64,000 nt of DNA from Kribbella sandramycini (GTDB lineage Bacteria; Actinomycetota; Actinomycetes; Propionibacteriales; Kribbellaceae), in NCBI RefSeq assembly GCF_013131805.1, contig NZ_JABJRC010000014.1, positions 36,347-100,346 of the forward strand. Direction: 5' to 3'. Below are positions 33,710-41,762 of this stretch, piece after piece (position 1 is the stretch's first letter; every line of letters starts with the position of its first letter). The notes under the pieces were generated by a model. The model was not told where the DNA came from, searched no databases, and saw only the letters and a list, made by a program, of their open reading frames with translations. A program made the translations under genes and the position numbers.

Positions 33710-34689
33710 CCGAGGAGCTGCTGCGGCTGGACGGCGTCCGGAAGTACTTTGGGCTGCGTGGCGTGCCGTGGCAGGCGGCCCAGGCCGTGCGCGCGGTGGA
33801 CGGCGTGAGCTTCGTCGTCCGCAAAGGCGAGACGGTCGGGCTGGTTGGCGAATCAGGGTCGGGCAAGTCGACGCTGGCGCGGGTCGCGACCCGGTTGCTC
33901 GACCCGACCGCGGGCCGGGTGGAGATCGGCGGCAAGGACGTCACGCGGGTGCGCGGGCGGCGGCTGCGGCCGGTGCGGCGCAGGGTGCAGATGGTCTTCC
34001 AGGACCCGCAGGCCTCGCTGAACCCGCGGCAGTCGGTCGGGACGATTCTGAGTACGCCGTTCCGCGCGCAAGGGACGCGGCCGACCCGGACGCAGCTCGT
34101 CGAGCTGCTGCATCAGGTCGGGTTGTCCGAGGAGCATCTGGAGCGGTACCCGCACGAGTTCTCCGGCGGGCAGCGGCAGCGGATCGGGATCGCCCGCGCG
34201 CTCGCCGTCAGCCCGGATCTGCTGATCTGCGACGAGCCGGTGTCGGCGCTGGACGTGTCGGTGCAGGCCCAGGTGCTGAACCTGCTGGCCGACCTGCGCG
34301 ACGAGCTCGGGCTGTCGTACGTCGTCGTCGCGCACGACCTGGCCGTCGTCCGGCAGGTCGCCGGCCGGGTCGCGGTGATGTACCTCGGCACGATCGTCGA
34401 GGAAGGGCCGTCGGACCAGGTCTACAACGCGCCGGCCCACCCGTACACGAAGGCTTTGCTGTCGGCGGTGCCGGTGCCCGAGCCGGGCGCCGTCCGGGAG
34501 CGGATCGTGCTGACGGGCGACGTGCCGACGCCGATCGCGCCGCCGTCCGGCTGTCCGTTCCGGACACGTTGTTACCGGGCCGAGGACGTTTGCGCCACCG
34601 AACGGCCGGTTCTGCAACCGGTCGCGGGCCAGACTGAACACCTGGCCGCCTGCTACTTCCCCGAGCCCCCCACCTCTGAGAGGACATGA
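33706..34689 (+). CDS. dppF: Peptide ABC transporter ATPase (DppF-type)
   Basis: A 327-residue second ATPase of the importer, with Walker A GESGSGKS, signature FSGGQRQR, Walker B LLICDEPV followed by SALDVS, and the C-terminal GCPFRTRCYR segment. Partner of DppD in the heterodimeric motor. Its stop overlaps the ATG of the binding protein. Confidence 0.95.
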   Translation: MTEELLRLDGVRKYFGLRGVPWQAAQAVRAVDGVSFVVRKGETVGLVGESGSGKSTLARVATRLLDPTAGRVEIGGKDVTRVRGRRLRPVRRRVQMVFQDPQASLNPRQSVGTILSTPFRAQGTRPTRTQLVELLHQVGLSEEHLERYPHEFSGGQRQRIGIARALAVSPDLLICDEPVSALDVSVQAQVLNLLADLRDELGLSYVVVAHDLAVVRQVAGRVAVMYLGTIVEEGPSDQVYNAPAHPYTKALLSAVPVPEPGAVRERIVLTGDVPTPIAPPSGCPFRTRCYRAEDVCATERPVLQPVAGQTEHLAACYFPEPPTSERT

Positions 34690-36359
34690 TGAAACCCATC
34701 ACCCGAGCGGTCGCGGTCGCGGCCGTACTGGCGTTGGCGGCCACCGCCTGCAACGCCAACAACAAGCCGAGCTCCGGCGGTTCGACCGGCACGGCCGAAG
34801 CAGGCGGCACGCTGCAGTTCCTGAGCACCAGCAAGGAAATCAGCTTCGACCCGGCGAAGAGCCAGAATCTCGGCACCAGCGCGATCCACCTGATCCTGCG
34901 CGGGCTGACGGCCTGGAAGACCGACCCGGCCAAGCCGACCGAGCTGATCCCGGACCTGGCCACCGACATCGGCCAGACCACCGACGGCGGCAAGACCTGG
35001 ACCTACAAGCTCAAGCCGAACCTGAAGTACGCCGACGGCTCGACGATCGTTGCCGCCGACATCAAGTACGGGATCGAGCGCTCCTTCGCGCCGGAGCTGT
35101 CCGGCGGGCTGGGCTACCACAAGTCGCTGCTGGCCGGGGGCGACAAGTACACCGGCCCGTACAAGGGCGCGTCGCTGGACTCCGTCGAGGCGCCGGACGA
35201 CACCACGATCGTCTTCAAGCTGAACAAGGCGTTCGGCGACTGGCCGTGGGTGGTCAGCATGCCGGCCTTCTCGCCGGTGCCGAAGAAGGCCGACACCGAC
35301 CCGGCCCACTACGGCGAGAAGCCGCTGGCCAGCGGCCCGTACCAGGTCAAGACCTACACCCCGGGCTCGAAACTCGAACTCGAGCGCAACCCGAACTGGG
35401 ACAAGGCCAGCGACCCCGCGCGCACCGCGCTCCCGGACGCCTACGTCTGGCAGATGGGCCTGGAGTCCAACACGGTCAACCAGCGCCTCATCCAGGACTC
35501 CGGTGACGACAAGTTTGCCGCCGCGACCGGCGTCAGCGTCCCGGCCGCGCTGATCCCGACCGTCAACGGCAACCCCGCCGTCAAGGCCCGCGTCGCCACG
35601 TCGCCGTCCGGCGCCCTGCAGTACCTCGCGATGAACAACAAGCGCCCCGCGCTGTCCAACCCCGAGGTCCGCAAGGCGATCCAGTACGCCGTCGACAAGC
35701 AGGCCGTCCAGGTCGCCGAAGGCGGCCCCGAGTTCGGCGGCGAGATCGCCTCCACCCTCATCACCCCCGGTATCGACGGCTACGCGAAGTACAACGCCTA
35801 CGAGGCCCCGCCCGCCGGCGACCCCGACAAGGCCAAACAACTCCTGGCCGCCGCCGGCGTCAGCAACCTCCGCCTCACCCTGGTCGCCGACAACGCCACC
35901 GGCCTCCCCGTCGCCCAAGCCATCCAGCAGGGCCTCAAACGAGCCGGCATCACCGTCGACATCAAACCCCTCGACGCCGAACCCCTCAGCGACCTCATCA
36001 CCGGCAACAAACCCGACTACGACCTCACCGTCTCCAGCTGGCTCCCCGACTTCCCCAGCGCCCTGGGCAACATCCAGCCCCTCTTCTCCACCTCCGAGAT
36101 CGGCAACGGCGGCTACAACATCTCCCGCTACTCCAACCCCGCCGTGGACACCGCCATCAACGCCGCCACCGCCGAACCCGACAAAACCAAAGCCGCCACC
36201 CTCTGGTCCGCCCTCGACAAACAAATCATGACCGACAGCCCCCTGGTCCCCCTCCTCTACGCCCGCAACGCCTTCCTCCACGGCTCCAAAGTCCAGAACT
36301 TCTACCTCCCGCCCTACCCCCCTTACCCCAACACCCTCATCCTCGGCCTGACGAAGTAA
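34689..36359 (+). CDS. dppA: ABC transporter substrate-binding lipoprotein, family 5
   Basis: A 556-residue lipoprotein: signal with lipobox LAATAC, then the family-5 solute-binding fold (GGTLQFLSTSKEISFDP, ending WSALDKQIMTDSPLVPLLYAR). The second ATG (34689) sits 4 nt after GAGAGGA and is preferred to 34686. It captures the transporter substrate, presumably peptides. Codon use becomes strongly C-ending over the last 600 bp. A strong terminator follows. Confidence 0.93.
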   Translation: MKPITRAVAVAAVLALAATACNANNKPSSGGSTGTAEAGGTLQFLSTSKEISFDPAKSQNLGTSAIHLILRGLTAWKTDPAKPTELIPDLATDIGQTTDGGKTWTYKLKPNLKYADGSTIVAADIKYGIERSFAPELSGGLGYHKSLLAGGDKYTGPYKGASLDSVEAPDDTTIVFKLNKAFGDWPWVVSMPAFSPVPKKADTDPAHYGEKPLASGPYQVKTYTPGSKLELERNPNWDKASDPARTALPDAYVWQMGLESNTVNQRLIQDSGDDKFAAATGVSVPAALIPTVNGNPAVKARVATSPSGALQYLAMNNKRPALSNPEVRKAIQYAVDKQAVQVAEGGPEFGGEIASTLITPGIDGYAKYNAYEAPPAGDPDKAKQLLAAAGVSNLRLTLVADNATGLPVAQAIQQGLKRAGITVDIKPLDAEPLSDLITGNKPDYDLTVSSWLPDFPSALGNIQPLFSTSEIGNGGYNISRYSNPAVDTAINAATAEPDKTKAATLWSALDKQIMTDSPLVPLLYARNAFLHGSKVQNFYLPPYPPYPNTLILGLTK

Positions 36360-36367
36360 CCCACACA

Positions 36368-36407
36368 AAAGCCGGCTGAGCCCTCCACCCAGGGCCCAGC
36401 CGGCTTT
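36368..36407 (+). terminator. Terminator of the dpp operon
   Basis: AAAGCCGGCTG and CAGCCGGCTTT form an 11-bp stem whose interior is extended by AGCCCT/AGGGC, located 9 bp after the dppA stop, followed by a T-containing stretch. Confidence 0.92.
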
Positions 36408-36556
36408 CGTGTTTCTACGAAGAAAGAGAAGAAAGAAAACGAAAGCATGCCGGTGGGTGCATGAGGACCAAGCCGCACGGCAGTTACAGAGTCAACAGTT
36501 GGGCGGAGCCAGGTGATATCGAGGCGGTCGACAGCGAGCTTGGCGACTGATCGATG

Positions 36557-36973
36557 CTACGCCGCCTTCGTCCACTCGAGCCCGGCCGGCCGTGTTCCCG
36601 TTGCCAGGAACTCCTTGATGGCTTCTCGGACGTCGGTGAGGGATACTTCGGAGTCCGCGGGGAACTCGCGGTCGCTTCCGGTGTAGAAGTAGGTCACCTC
36701 GGCGTTGCCGGGGCCGTGGGTGTAGTAGGTGCCGCCGTCGCCCATGTAGCGCAGAGCTCCGACGTCGCCGTCCTCGTTGTTGACGGCTACCAGGAGCTCG
36801 TGGTCGGGGACTCCGGCGGCGTTCAGACGCCCCTCGACGTAGAGGGCGGCGACCGAGTGATCGTAGTCCTCGCTCAGTAGCCCGTCGATGAGCAGGTCGA
36901 TGTCGGCGGCGGTTTCAAGGATCAGAGGCTGGGTGTCGTGTTCGTGCTTGTAGTACGCCCTGATGGTGTTCAT
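36557..36973 (-). CDS. Imm1-family immunity protein
   Basis: A 138-residue protein recognised as the Imm1 type by its layout: an N-terminal strand with KHEHDTQPL, the AALYVEG segment, DHELLVAVNNEDGDVGALRYMGDGGTYYT and the ending TDVREAIKEFLATGTRPAGLEW. It starts at ATG 36973, overlapping the deaminase stop (ATGA), the usual toxin-immunity order. Imm1 proteins are regularly paired with SCP1.201/DddA-like deaminase toxins, so this most likely protects the cell from the 36970-37845 product. A longer frame upstream exists but lies in the toxin gene. Confidence 0.85.
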   Translation of the reverse strand: MNTIRAYYKHEHDTQPLILETAADIDLLIDGLLSEDYDHSVAALYVEGRLNAAGVPDHELLVAVNNEDGDVGALRYMGDGGTYYTHGPGNAEVTYFYTGSDREFPADSEVSLTDVREAIKEFLATGTRPAGLEWTKAA

Positions 36974-37845
36974 TCCGGGTCCGACTTTCCGTAGTAGGTC
37001 TGCTTGAATCCGCCCGGTCCGTAGACGGTCAGTTGGCTGCCGGGAGGCAAGAAGCTCGGCAAGAGCTTGTTGCAGCCCAGATCGCCGGGGCATGGTCGGT
37101 TATTTAACACGATCCGCGCGTTGCGGATGCCGTCGCGCCGCATGCGCATGGCGAACTTGAGTTCGACATCGGCGGCAGTTGACAGAATGGACGGCGGGTC
37201 GACGATCCCTAGCTGTTCGGCGTGGCGTTGAGCTTCACCGAACTCGGGGTCGTGGCGTCCGCTGATCAGGTCGTGCTCCGTGCCGTCATCCTCTCGCCAG
37301 GTGCCCCGCGTCTTTGGGCTGTAGCTGCGGGTGGGCTTGCGCACCGGTAGGCGGTTCAGAATCTCGATGGCCTTCTGGTCGAAGTCGTCCGACAGTTCGG
37401 GTGCAGTCGCGTGTCGCGGCTCCGCGGCATTATCGAGTTGCCGGCGTTCGGGCTGCACGGCTTTGCTCCTGCGTGAGTCCTCTTCTCTGCGGCTGGAGGC
37501 CGGGTCATCGTCTGGACTTGGGTCACCGCTCCTGAGTGGGCTGCGGTCCGGTGAGCCCGCTCTGGGGTACGTCGTGCCTGCGGCGCCGAGCTGCACCAAC
37601 CTTGCCGCCCATCCTTGCGCCTTCGGTGGGGCCATCGATAGGTAGTGTGCGGCCTCCTCGCATCTCCTTGCCGCGTCATCGAGTTGAGCGGCGGCCGTTG
37701 CCCCGTTCTGCCCCGCGAGCTGCACAACCGCGGCGGCGTTCTCTCGACATCTACCTGCCGTCCTCTGGAGGTAGGCGACGACCTGCGGCACCTGGTCGAG
37801 CGAGTCGACCAGGCCCTGAGCGACCCGTTGCAGTTCGGAGGGCAT
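36970..37845 (-). CDS. SCP1.201/DddA-like cytidine deaminase toxin
   Basis: A 291-residue probable polymorphic toxin. Residues 1-95 are helical, resembling an ESX/WXG-type export region; about 95-165 is a charged linker; the rest matches the SCP1.201-like deaminase fold. Seen in order are TRGTWREDDGTEHDLISG, then AADVELKFAM (D226-V-E228), NNRPCPGDLGC with the zinc-binding Cys252 and Cys258, and the closing LPPGSQLTVYGP. The first zinc ligand is Asp rather than the His of DddA, an allowed variation in the deaminase superfamily. Homologues deaminate cytosine in DNA. No signal peptide, so export by a type VII-like route is inferred. It overlaps the Imm1 gene by 4 bp. Confidence 0.85.
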   Translation of the reverse strand: MPSELQRVAQGLVDSLDQVPQVVAYLQRTAGRCRENAAAVVQLAGQNGATAAAQLDDAARRCEEAAHYLSMAPPKAQGWAARLVQLGAAGTTYPRAGSPDRSPLRSGDPSPDDDPASSRREEDSRRSKAVQPERRQLDNAAEPRHATAPELSDDFDQKAIEILNRLPVRKPTRSYSPKTRGTWREDDGTEHDLISGRHDPEFGEAQRHAEQLGIVDPPSILSTAADVELKFAMRMRRDGIRNARIVLNNRPCPGDLGCNKLLPSFLPPGSQLTVYGPGGFKQTYYGKSDPE

Positions 37846-37854
37846 GATGCCCGC

Positions 37855-38097
37855 TTAGATCTGGTTTGCGTAGTTCGCGCATCCGGACGCGGCGATCTCC
37901 AGCGACTGGGCCGCTTGCTCAACTGCACGCCCGGCGGCGTCCAGGATTTCGGCAATGTCCCGATCGACGCCCGTGGCAGTTCCGGCGATTAGGGCTTGCA
38001 CCTGCTGCGAGTGCTGCGTGAACTTCATCTTGAACTGAGCGAGGCCGCCGCCGGCCTGCTTGGCTTCCATGGAGATCTGGTGCAGTTGTTCCTTCAA
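37855..38097 (-). CDS. Short helical protein preceding the deaminase toxin
   Basis: An 80-residue Ala/Gln-rich helical protein (KMKFTQHSQQVQAL, DRDIAEILDAAGRAVEQAAQSL, ending ANYANQI), like the small WXG/LXG-type partners found ahead of type-VII-exported toxins. It lies 9 bp upstream of the toxin ATG. The start is uncertain: TTG at 38097 is the first canonical one, but the frame stays open to 38221 with coding-like sequence (LVDLKQAAAIPSTVALRG), possibly from CTG at 38181 or a lost start. Probably a chaperone or co-exported partner. That role is inferred. Confidence 0.6.
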   Translation of the reverse strand: MKEQLHQISMEAKQAGGGLAQFKMKFTQHSQQVQALIAGTATGVDRDIAEILDAAGRAVEQAAQSLEIAASGCANYANQI

Positions 38098-38223
38098 GCG
38101 TTGTACGCGTCGCCTGGCTGCGCGGACTCCGCGGAGAGCGACCGTGGACGGAATGGCGGCCGCTTGTTTGAGATCGACCAGGGTCGGAGCTGGGTCAACC
38201 TCTTGACTGGTTGAGCGTCCGCG

Positions 38224-38652
38224 TCAGCCGCCGGAGGTTCCCTTGCCTGCTTTGCCGAAGCCGCCGCGGGCGATGGTGTCGATGGTGCCGCCCTTGGGGG
38301 AGAGGCCGCCGCGTTGGATGGTTGGGGCGCCGCCGGAGGCGTTGCGTAGGGTGGAGGTGGTGTAGGTGCCGTCCGTGGTGTTGTAGCGGCCGCCGACTGG
38401 CGGTACCAGGAGGCCGCCGCGGGTGGCCATGTAGAACCAGAAGAAGCCGGCGCCGGAGCCGTGGTACTCGCGGTCGTCCTTGCACTGGTCGTCGTCTGTG
38501 CGCTGCTGGGTTTGTGGGTCGACTCAGATTGCTGCGTAGTCGGCGGTGTCGCCGTCGTTGGCGCATCCGGTCAGGGAAGCGGCGACCAGCGCGGTCAGGC
38601 CGAGCGTGATGCCGGCACTGCGCATGCGCCTGATCGGTCCGGATTGCGTCAT
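38224..38652 (-). pseudogene. Small secreted lipoprotein gene interrupted by an in-frame TGA
   Basis: Starting at ATG 38652 (overlapping the permease stop) the frame encodes a lipoprotein signal (LTALVAASLTGC lipobox), then DYAAI, and hits TGA at 38524-38526. The same frame then continues without stops for 99 codons to 38224: VDPQTQQRTDDDQC, FFWFYMATRGG and a Gly/Thr-rich tail ending GKGTSGG. Relatives I recall read C-V-D-x-x-T-Q-x-R-V in this region, so the TGA sits where TGC (Cys) is expected. Either a recent nonsense mutation, a sequence error, or a recoded codon. The intact protein would be about 142 residues. Confidence 0.75.
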
Positions 38653-40004
38653 ACCCTGCCTTCTCCCTCGGCAGGCGGCTTCATCGAGTACATGATCAGC
38701 GCGCCCACCACCATGGTGACACCCACGACAACCAGGGGGCCGGTACCCACGTCGGCGACAGCCAGCACCAGGACTGCGGCGAACGACGCGGCCGCGAGCA
38801 CCGGGATGATCAACCGCTGCGGCACGCGGCCCTTGAGCCGGCCGGTGAAATACACCGGTACGGCGATCGCGGTGGCTAGGTAGTAGAGCGACACCAGGAC
38901 CGAGACGGCTCCGACGGCGTCGGCCAGTACGGCGTCCGAGATGAGGACCAGGGTGACGTAGATGGTTAGGCTGGCCGCGGCGAAGACCACGGTGGACACG
39001 CTGGGGGTGTGGAAGCGAGTGGAGATCCGCGCGAACTGCCCCGGAAACGCGTCGCGCCGGGCCATCGACAGCATGGTCCGGGCGGTCGGCAGGATGGTTG
39101 TCTGGGTCGAGGCGAGCGCGGAGACGAGGACTGCGCCGATGAGCAGCTTGCCGCCCGCCGTACCGAGCAGGTCGTTGCTGAGGACCGAGAAGAAGTCGTC
39201 GTCCGCGATGCCGGCCAGCGTGCCGACGCCGGCGTATGCGAGCGCGGACCAGGCGACCACGGCGTACAGGACGATCAGGAAACCGTTGGCGACCAGGGCT
39301 GCGACGGCCGGAGTACGGCGCGGATCGCGGGTCTCCTCGTTGACGCTGAAGGACGAGTCCCAGCCCCAGTAGAGCAACACCGCGACGAGTACGCCGAGGG
39401 CCCACTTGCCCTCGCCGGTGTTCGTCGCGAGGCTGAACGAGCCGGCCTCGCGGAAGGCGTTGCCGGCGAACCAGAGCAACGCCACGACCTCGACCGTCAG
39501 CAGGATCGCCTGGGTCCAGGCCGCGATCCGGATACCGCGGTACGCGAGCGCCGCCATCACGGTGATGAACACGGCCCCCAGCGCAGCCTGTGCCGGGCGG
39601 GAGCCGGCCGCATCGTCCAGCCCGAGCAGGACGAAGGTGTAGATCGAGGCGACCTGGGCCAGGTTGCTCATGACGAGCACGCAAGCCATCACCGTGGTCC
39701 AGCCGACCATGCGGCCGACTCCGATGCCGAACGCCTTCTCTGTCCAGGGGAACGTCGTACCGCAGTCCGGCTCGGTCCGGTTCAGCTCGCGGAAGCAGAG
39801 CGCGACCAGCACGACCGGCACCGCCGAAAGCCCCAGGACCAGGGGAGCCGCAGTACCGACGTACGCGGCGAGCAGCCCGACCGCAACGGCCAGCGAGTAC
39901 GCCGGCGCCGACGAGGAGATCCCGATCGCGGCGGACGTGCCCAACCCAAGCGCGTCCCGCCGCAAACTGCGCCCCCGGGACCGCGAATCACCTGTAGTCG
40001 TCAT
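38649..40004 (-). CDS. APC-family amino-acid permease
   Basis: A 451-residue membrane transporter of the amino acid/polyamine/organocation superfamily, starting at ATG 40004 (MTTTGDS...). The N-terminal helix has the family-typical GTSAAIGISSSAPAYSLA, and about 12 hydrophobic segments follow, with EETRDPRRTPAVAA after the fifth or sixth. A cytosolic amino-acid or amine uptake role is likely. It overlaps the interrupted lipoprotein gene by 4 bp. Confidence 0.9.
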   Translation of the reverse strand: MTTTGDSRSRGRSLRRDALGLGTSAAIGISSSAPAYSLAVAVGLLAAYVGTAAPLVLGLSAVPVVLVALCFRELNRTEPDCGTTFPWTEKAFGIGVGRMVGWTTVMACVLVMSNLAQVASIYTFVLLGLDDAAGSRPAQAALGAVFITVMAALAYRGIRIAAWTQAILLTVEVVALLWFAGNAFREAGSFSLATNTGEGKWALGVLVAVLLYWGWDSSFSVNEETRDPRRTPAVAALVANGFLIVLYAVVAWSALAYAGVGTLAGIADDDFFSVLSNDLLGTAGGKLLIGAVLVSALASTQTTILPTARTMLSMARRDAFPGQFARISTRFHTPSVSTVVFAAASLTIYVTLVLISDAVLADAVGAVSVLVSLYYLATAIAVPVYFTGRLKGRVPQRLIIPVLAAASFAAVLVLAVADVGTGPLVVVGVTMVVGALIMYSMKPPAEGEGRV

Positions 40005-40080
40005 CGTGCGACAAGCTACCCGGTCCTGCGGACCACGAAGGTCAACGCGTCCGATGATCAACTGAGCAGCGCGTCGCTGC

Positions 40081-40401
40081 TCAGGCGGGCGGTTGCTGGA
40101 CCTGTAGCTGGGCCAGGGGGATGTGTTGTTGGCCGGAGTGCATGTCTCGGTCGTGGAGGGAGCCCTGGCTGCGGGGGCGGGGGAAGGAGATTTTGATGAC
40201 GTTGAGGGTGGGGATGCGGAAGAGCTGGACGGTGGTCTCGTCGACTGCGTAGAGGGCGGCGATGGTGCGTTCGTTGAGGAGGCGTGGGTCGGCGGCGAGC
40301 TGGTAGGCGGGCTCGTCGCGGAGGAAGAGTTCGAGGGTGAGCCAGAAGGGGCCGGCGTTCTTGGAGCGGACTTCGGTGGTCAGGTCGGCGAGGGTGGTCA
40401 C
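40081..40401 (-). CDS. DUF4387-family protein
   Basis: A 106-residue protein typical of DUF4387 (LADLTTEVRSKNAGPFWLTLE, then LFRIPTLNVIKISFPRP). It begins at GTG 40401, overlapping the stop of the AtuA-like gene (GTGA). DUF4387 proteins almost always accompany DUF1446/AtuA-like proteins and are thought to act as their partner; the reaction is not known. This is the last gene of the 43983-40081 operon. Confidence 0.88.
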   Translation of the reverse strand: MTTLADLTTEVRSKNAGPFWLTLELFLRDEPAYQLAADPRLLNERTIAALYAVDETTVQLFRIPTLNVIKISFPRPRSQGSLHDRDMHSGQQHIPLAQLQVQQPPA

Positions 40402-41762
40402 GGGCGGACTCCGGTCTCGGTGCGGAACAGGGCCAGGGGGGTGGTGTCCACGACGTGGTTGAGGGTGAATTCGTAGGCCGGGCCGCGTTCGGTTTCGGCG
40501 GGGGAAAAGGGGAAGGCGAGGCTGGGTAGGTAATTCATGTCTTCGGTTGGCAGGTGCAGCATCAGGGGGTTGGCGACCTTGGCGATTGCGGTGGCGGTCT
40601 CCTGATCCGCTGCGCTGACCACGAGCATGACGCCGACTTCGCGGGGCGGTCCGGCGTCCGGCTCGAGGGTGCCGAGGACGGCGTTGTGGCCGTAGAGGCG
40701 GAGGTCGTAGTCGTACTGGCCGGGCTCCAGGTCGAGGGTGTCGTGGATCCGTTCGGTCAGCATCCGGTGCATGAAGCCGGCCCAGCCGTCGATGCGCGCC
40801 AGGATGTGCGGGTCGCGGATCGCGGTGAAGGAGATGGTCTCGTAGCCCGTGATCCGGGCTCCTTCGAGTTTGACGGTGTACTGGGCGGCCGGGTGGAACT
40901 GTGAGCCCTCGACGCGGACGGTGCGGTCGTCGAGGGCGACGTACGTCGCGGAGCGGACGTCCAGGGTGCCGCCGGGCTCGCGCATCTCGAACGGGTTCGC
41001 GGTCTCGTAGAGCATGTGCGCGGCGACGATCGTCGGCGTACAGGCGGCTTCGAGGCTCAGTGGTTCCAGGGTGAAGCCGTCGGCGTCGATGGTGGCGAGC
41101 ACGCCGCCGGCCTGCGGTTTCGTGGTGCAGAGGCCGCCGCATTCGATGATCTTCGCGGCGTGCCAGGTCGGGCCCGCGGGCATGCCCAGCATCAGCGGGT
41201 ACGCCGCCGCGAGGGCGGTGTCGGTTGCGCGGCCGGCCAGCACGACGTGGGCGCCGCCGCGGAGTGCTTCGACGATGGGTTCGTGGCCCATCGCTCCGAC
41301 GATGTGGGTGCAGCTGTCGAGTGTCTCGGCGTCCAGCGGTCCGGACGGCGCGAGCGGATGGACCCGGCCCGCCTTCAGCTGCGTCTGGAGGTCGCCCGCG
41401 TCCTGCTCGCTGTAGATCCGGGTGACCGGGAGGTCGAGGCCTTCCGCGGTCATCACCTCGGCGGCGATCTCGGCGACCCAGTCGACGCCGGCGTCGGTGC
41501 CGCTGGTTCCACAGGAACCGATGATCAGCGGGATGCCGCCCTTCGCGGCTCCGCGCAGCAGCAGCCGCAGATCGCGGGCGACGGCCCGGCGGGTGGTCTT
41601 CGCGGTGGCCGAGCCGAGATAGTGCGGGCCGCTGTCAGTCGATCCTCCGTCGACGCTGATCACGTCGGCGCCGAGCGCCAGACCGCGATCGATCGTCTCC
41701 GCGGGGAATCCGCCGCCCAGCATGCCACTGGCGGCCAGGACCCGAACGGCGTCCACTGTCAT
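40398..41762 (-). CDS. AtuA-like (DUF1446) protein
   Basis: A 454-residue protein of the acyclic-terpene-utilisation AtuA family. It opens with VRVLAASGMLGGGFP and VISVDGGSTDSGPHYLGS, the typical start, and contains ECGGLCTTKPQAGGVLATID. The ATG at 41762 has AAAGGAAACCTTG upstream and shares one base with the preceding dehydrogenase stop. In Pseudomonas the atu genes degrade citronellol and geraniol, but AtuA's own role is unclear, and here none of the other atu enzymes is present, so a different carboxylic acid may be the substrate. Confidence 0.85.
   Translation of the reverse strand: MTVDAVRVLAASGMLGGGFPAETIDRGLALGADVISVDGGSTDSGPHYLGSATAKTTRRAVARDLRLLLRGAAKGGIPLIIGSCGTSGTDAGVDWVAEIAAEVMTAEGLDLPVTRIYSEQDAGDLQTQLKAGRVHPLAPSGPLDAETLDSCTHIVGAMGHEPIVEALRGGAHVVLAGRATDTALAAAYPLMLGMPAGPTWHAAKIIECGGLCTTKPQAGGVLATIDADGFTLEPLSLEAACTPTIVAAHMLYETANPFEMREPGGTLDVRSATYVALDDRTVRVEGSQFHPAAQYTVKLEGARITGYETISFTAIRDPHILARIDGWAGFMHRMLTERIHDTLDLEPGQYDYDLRLYGHNAVLGTLEPDAGPPREVGVMLVVSAADQETATAIAKVANPLMLHLPTEDMNYLPSLAFPFSPAETERGPAYEFTLNHVVDTTPLALFRTETGVRP

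Noticed and set aside
38195..38566. Minus-strand 123-codon frame overlapping the interrupted lipoprotein
   Set aside because: Arg/His-rich out-of-frame shadow; the lipoprotein frame has lipobox and conserved motifs.
40081..41142. 353-codon minus-strand frame joining DUF4387 to the AtuA region
   Set aside because: Upstream 240 codons are in the wrong frame for AtuA and highly Arg/Pro-rich; DUF4387 starts at GTG 40401.
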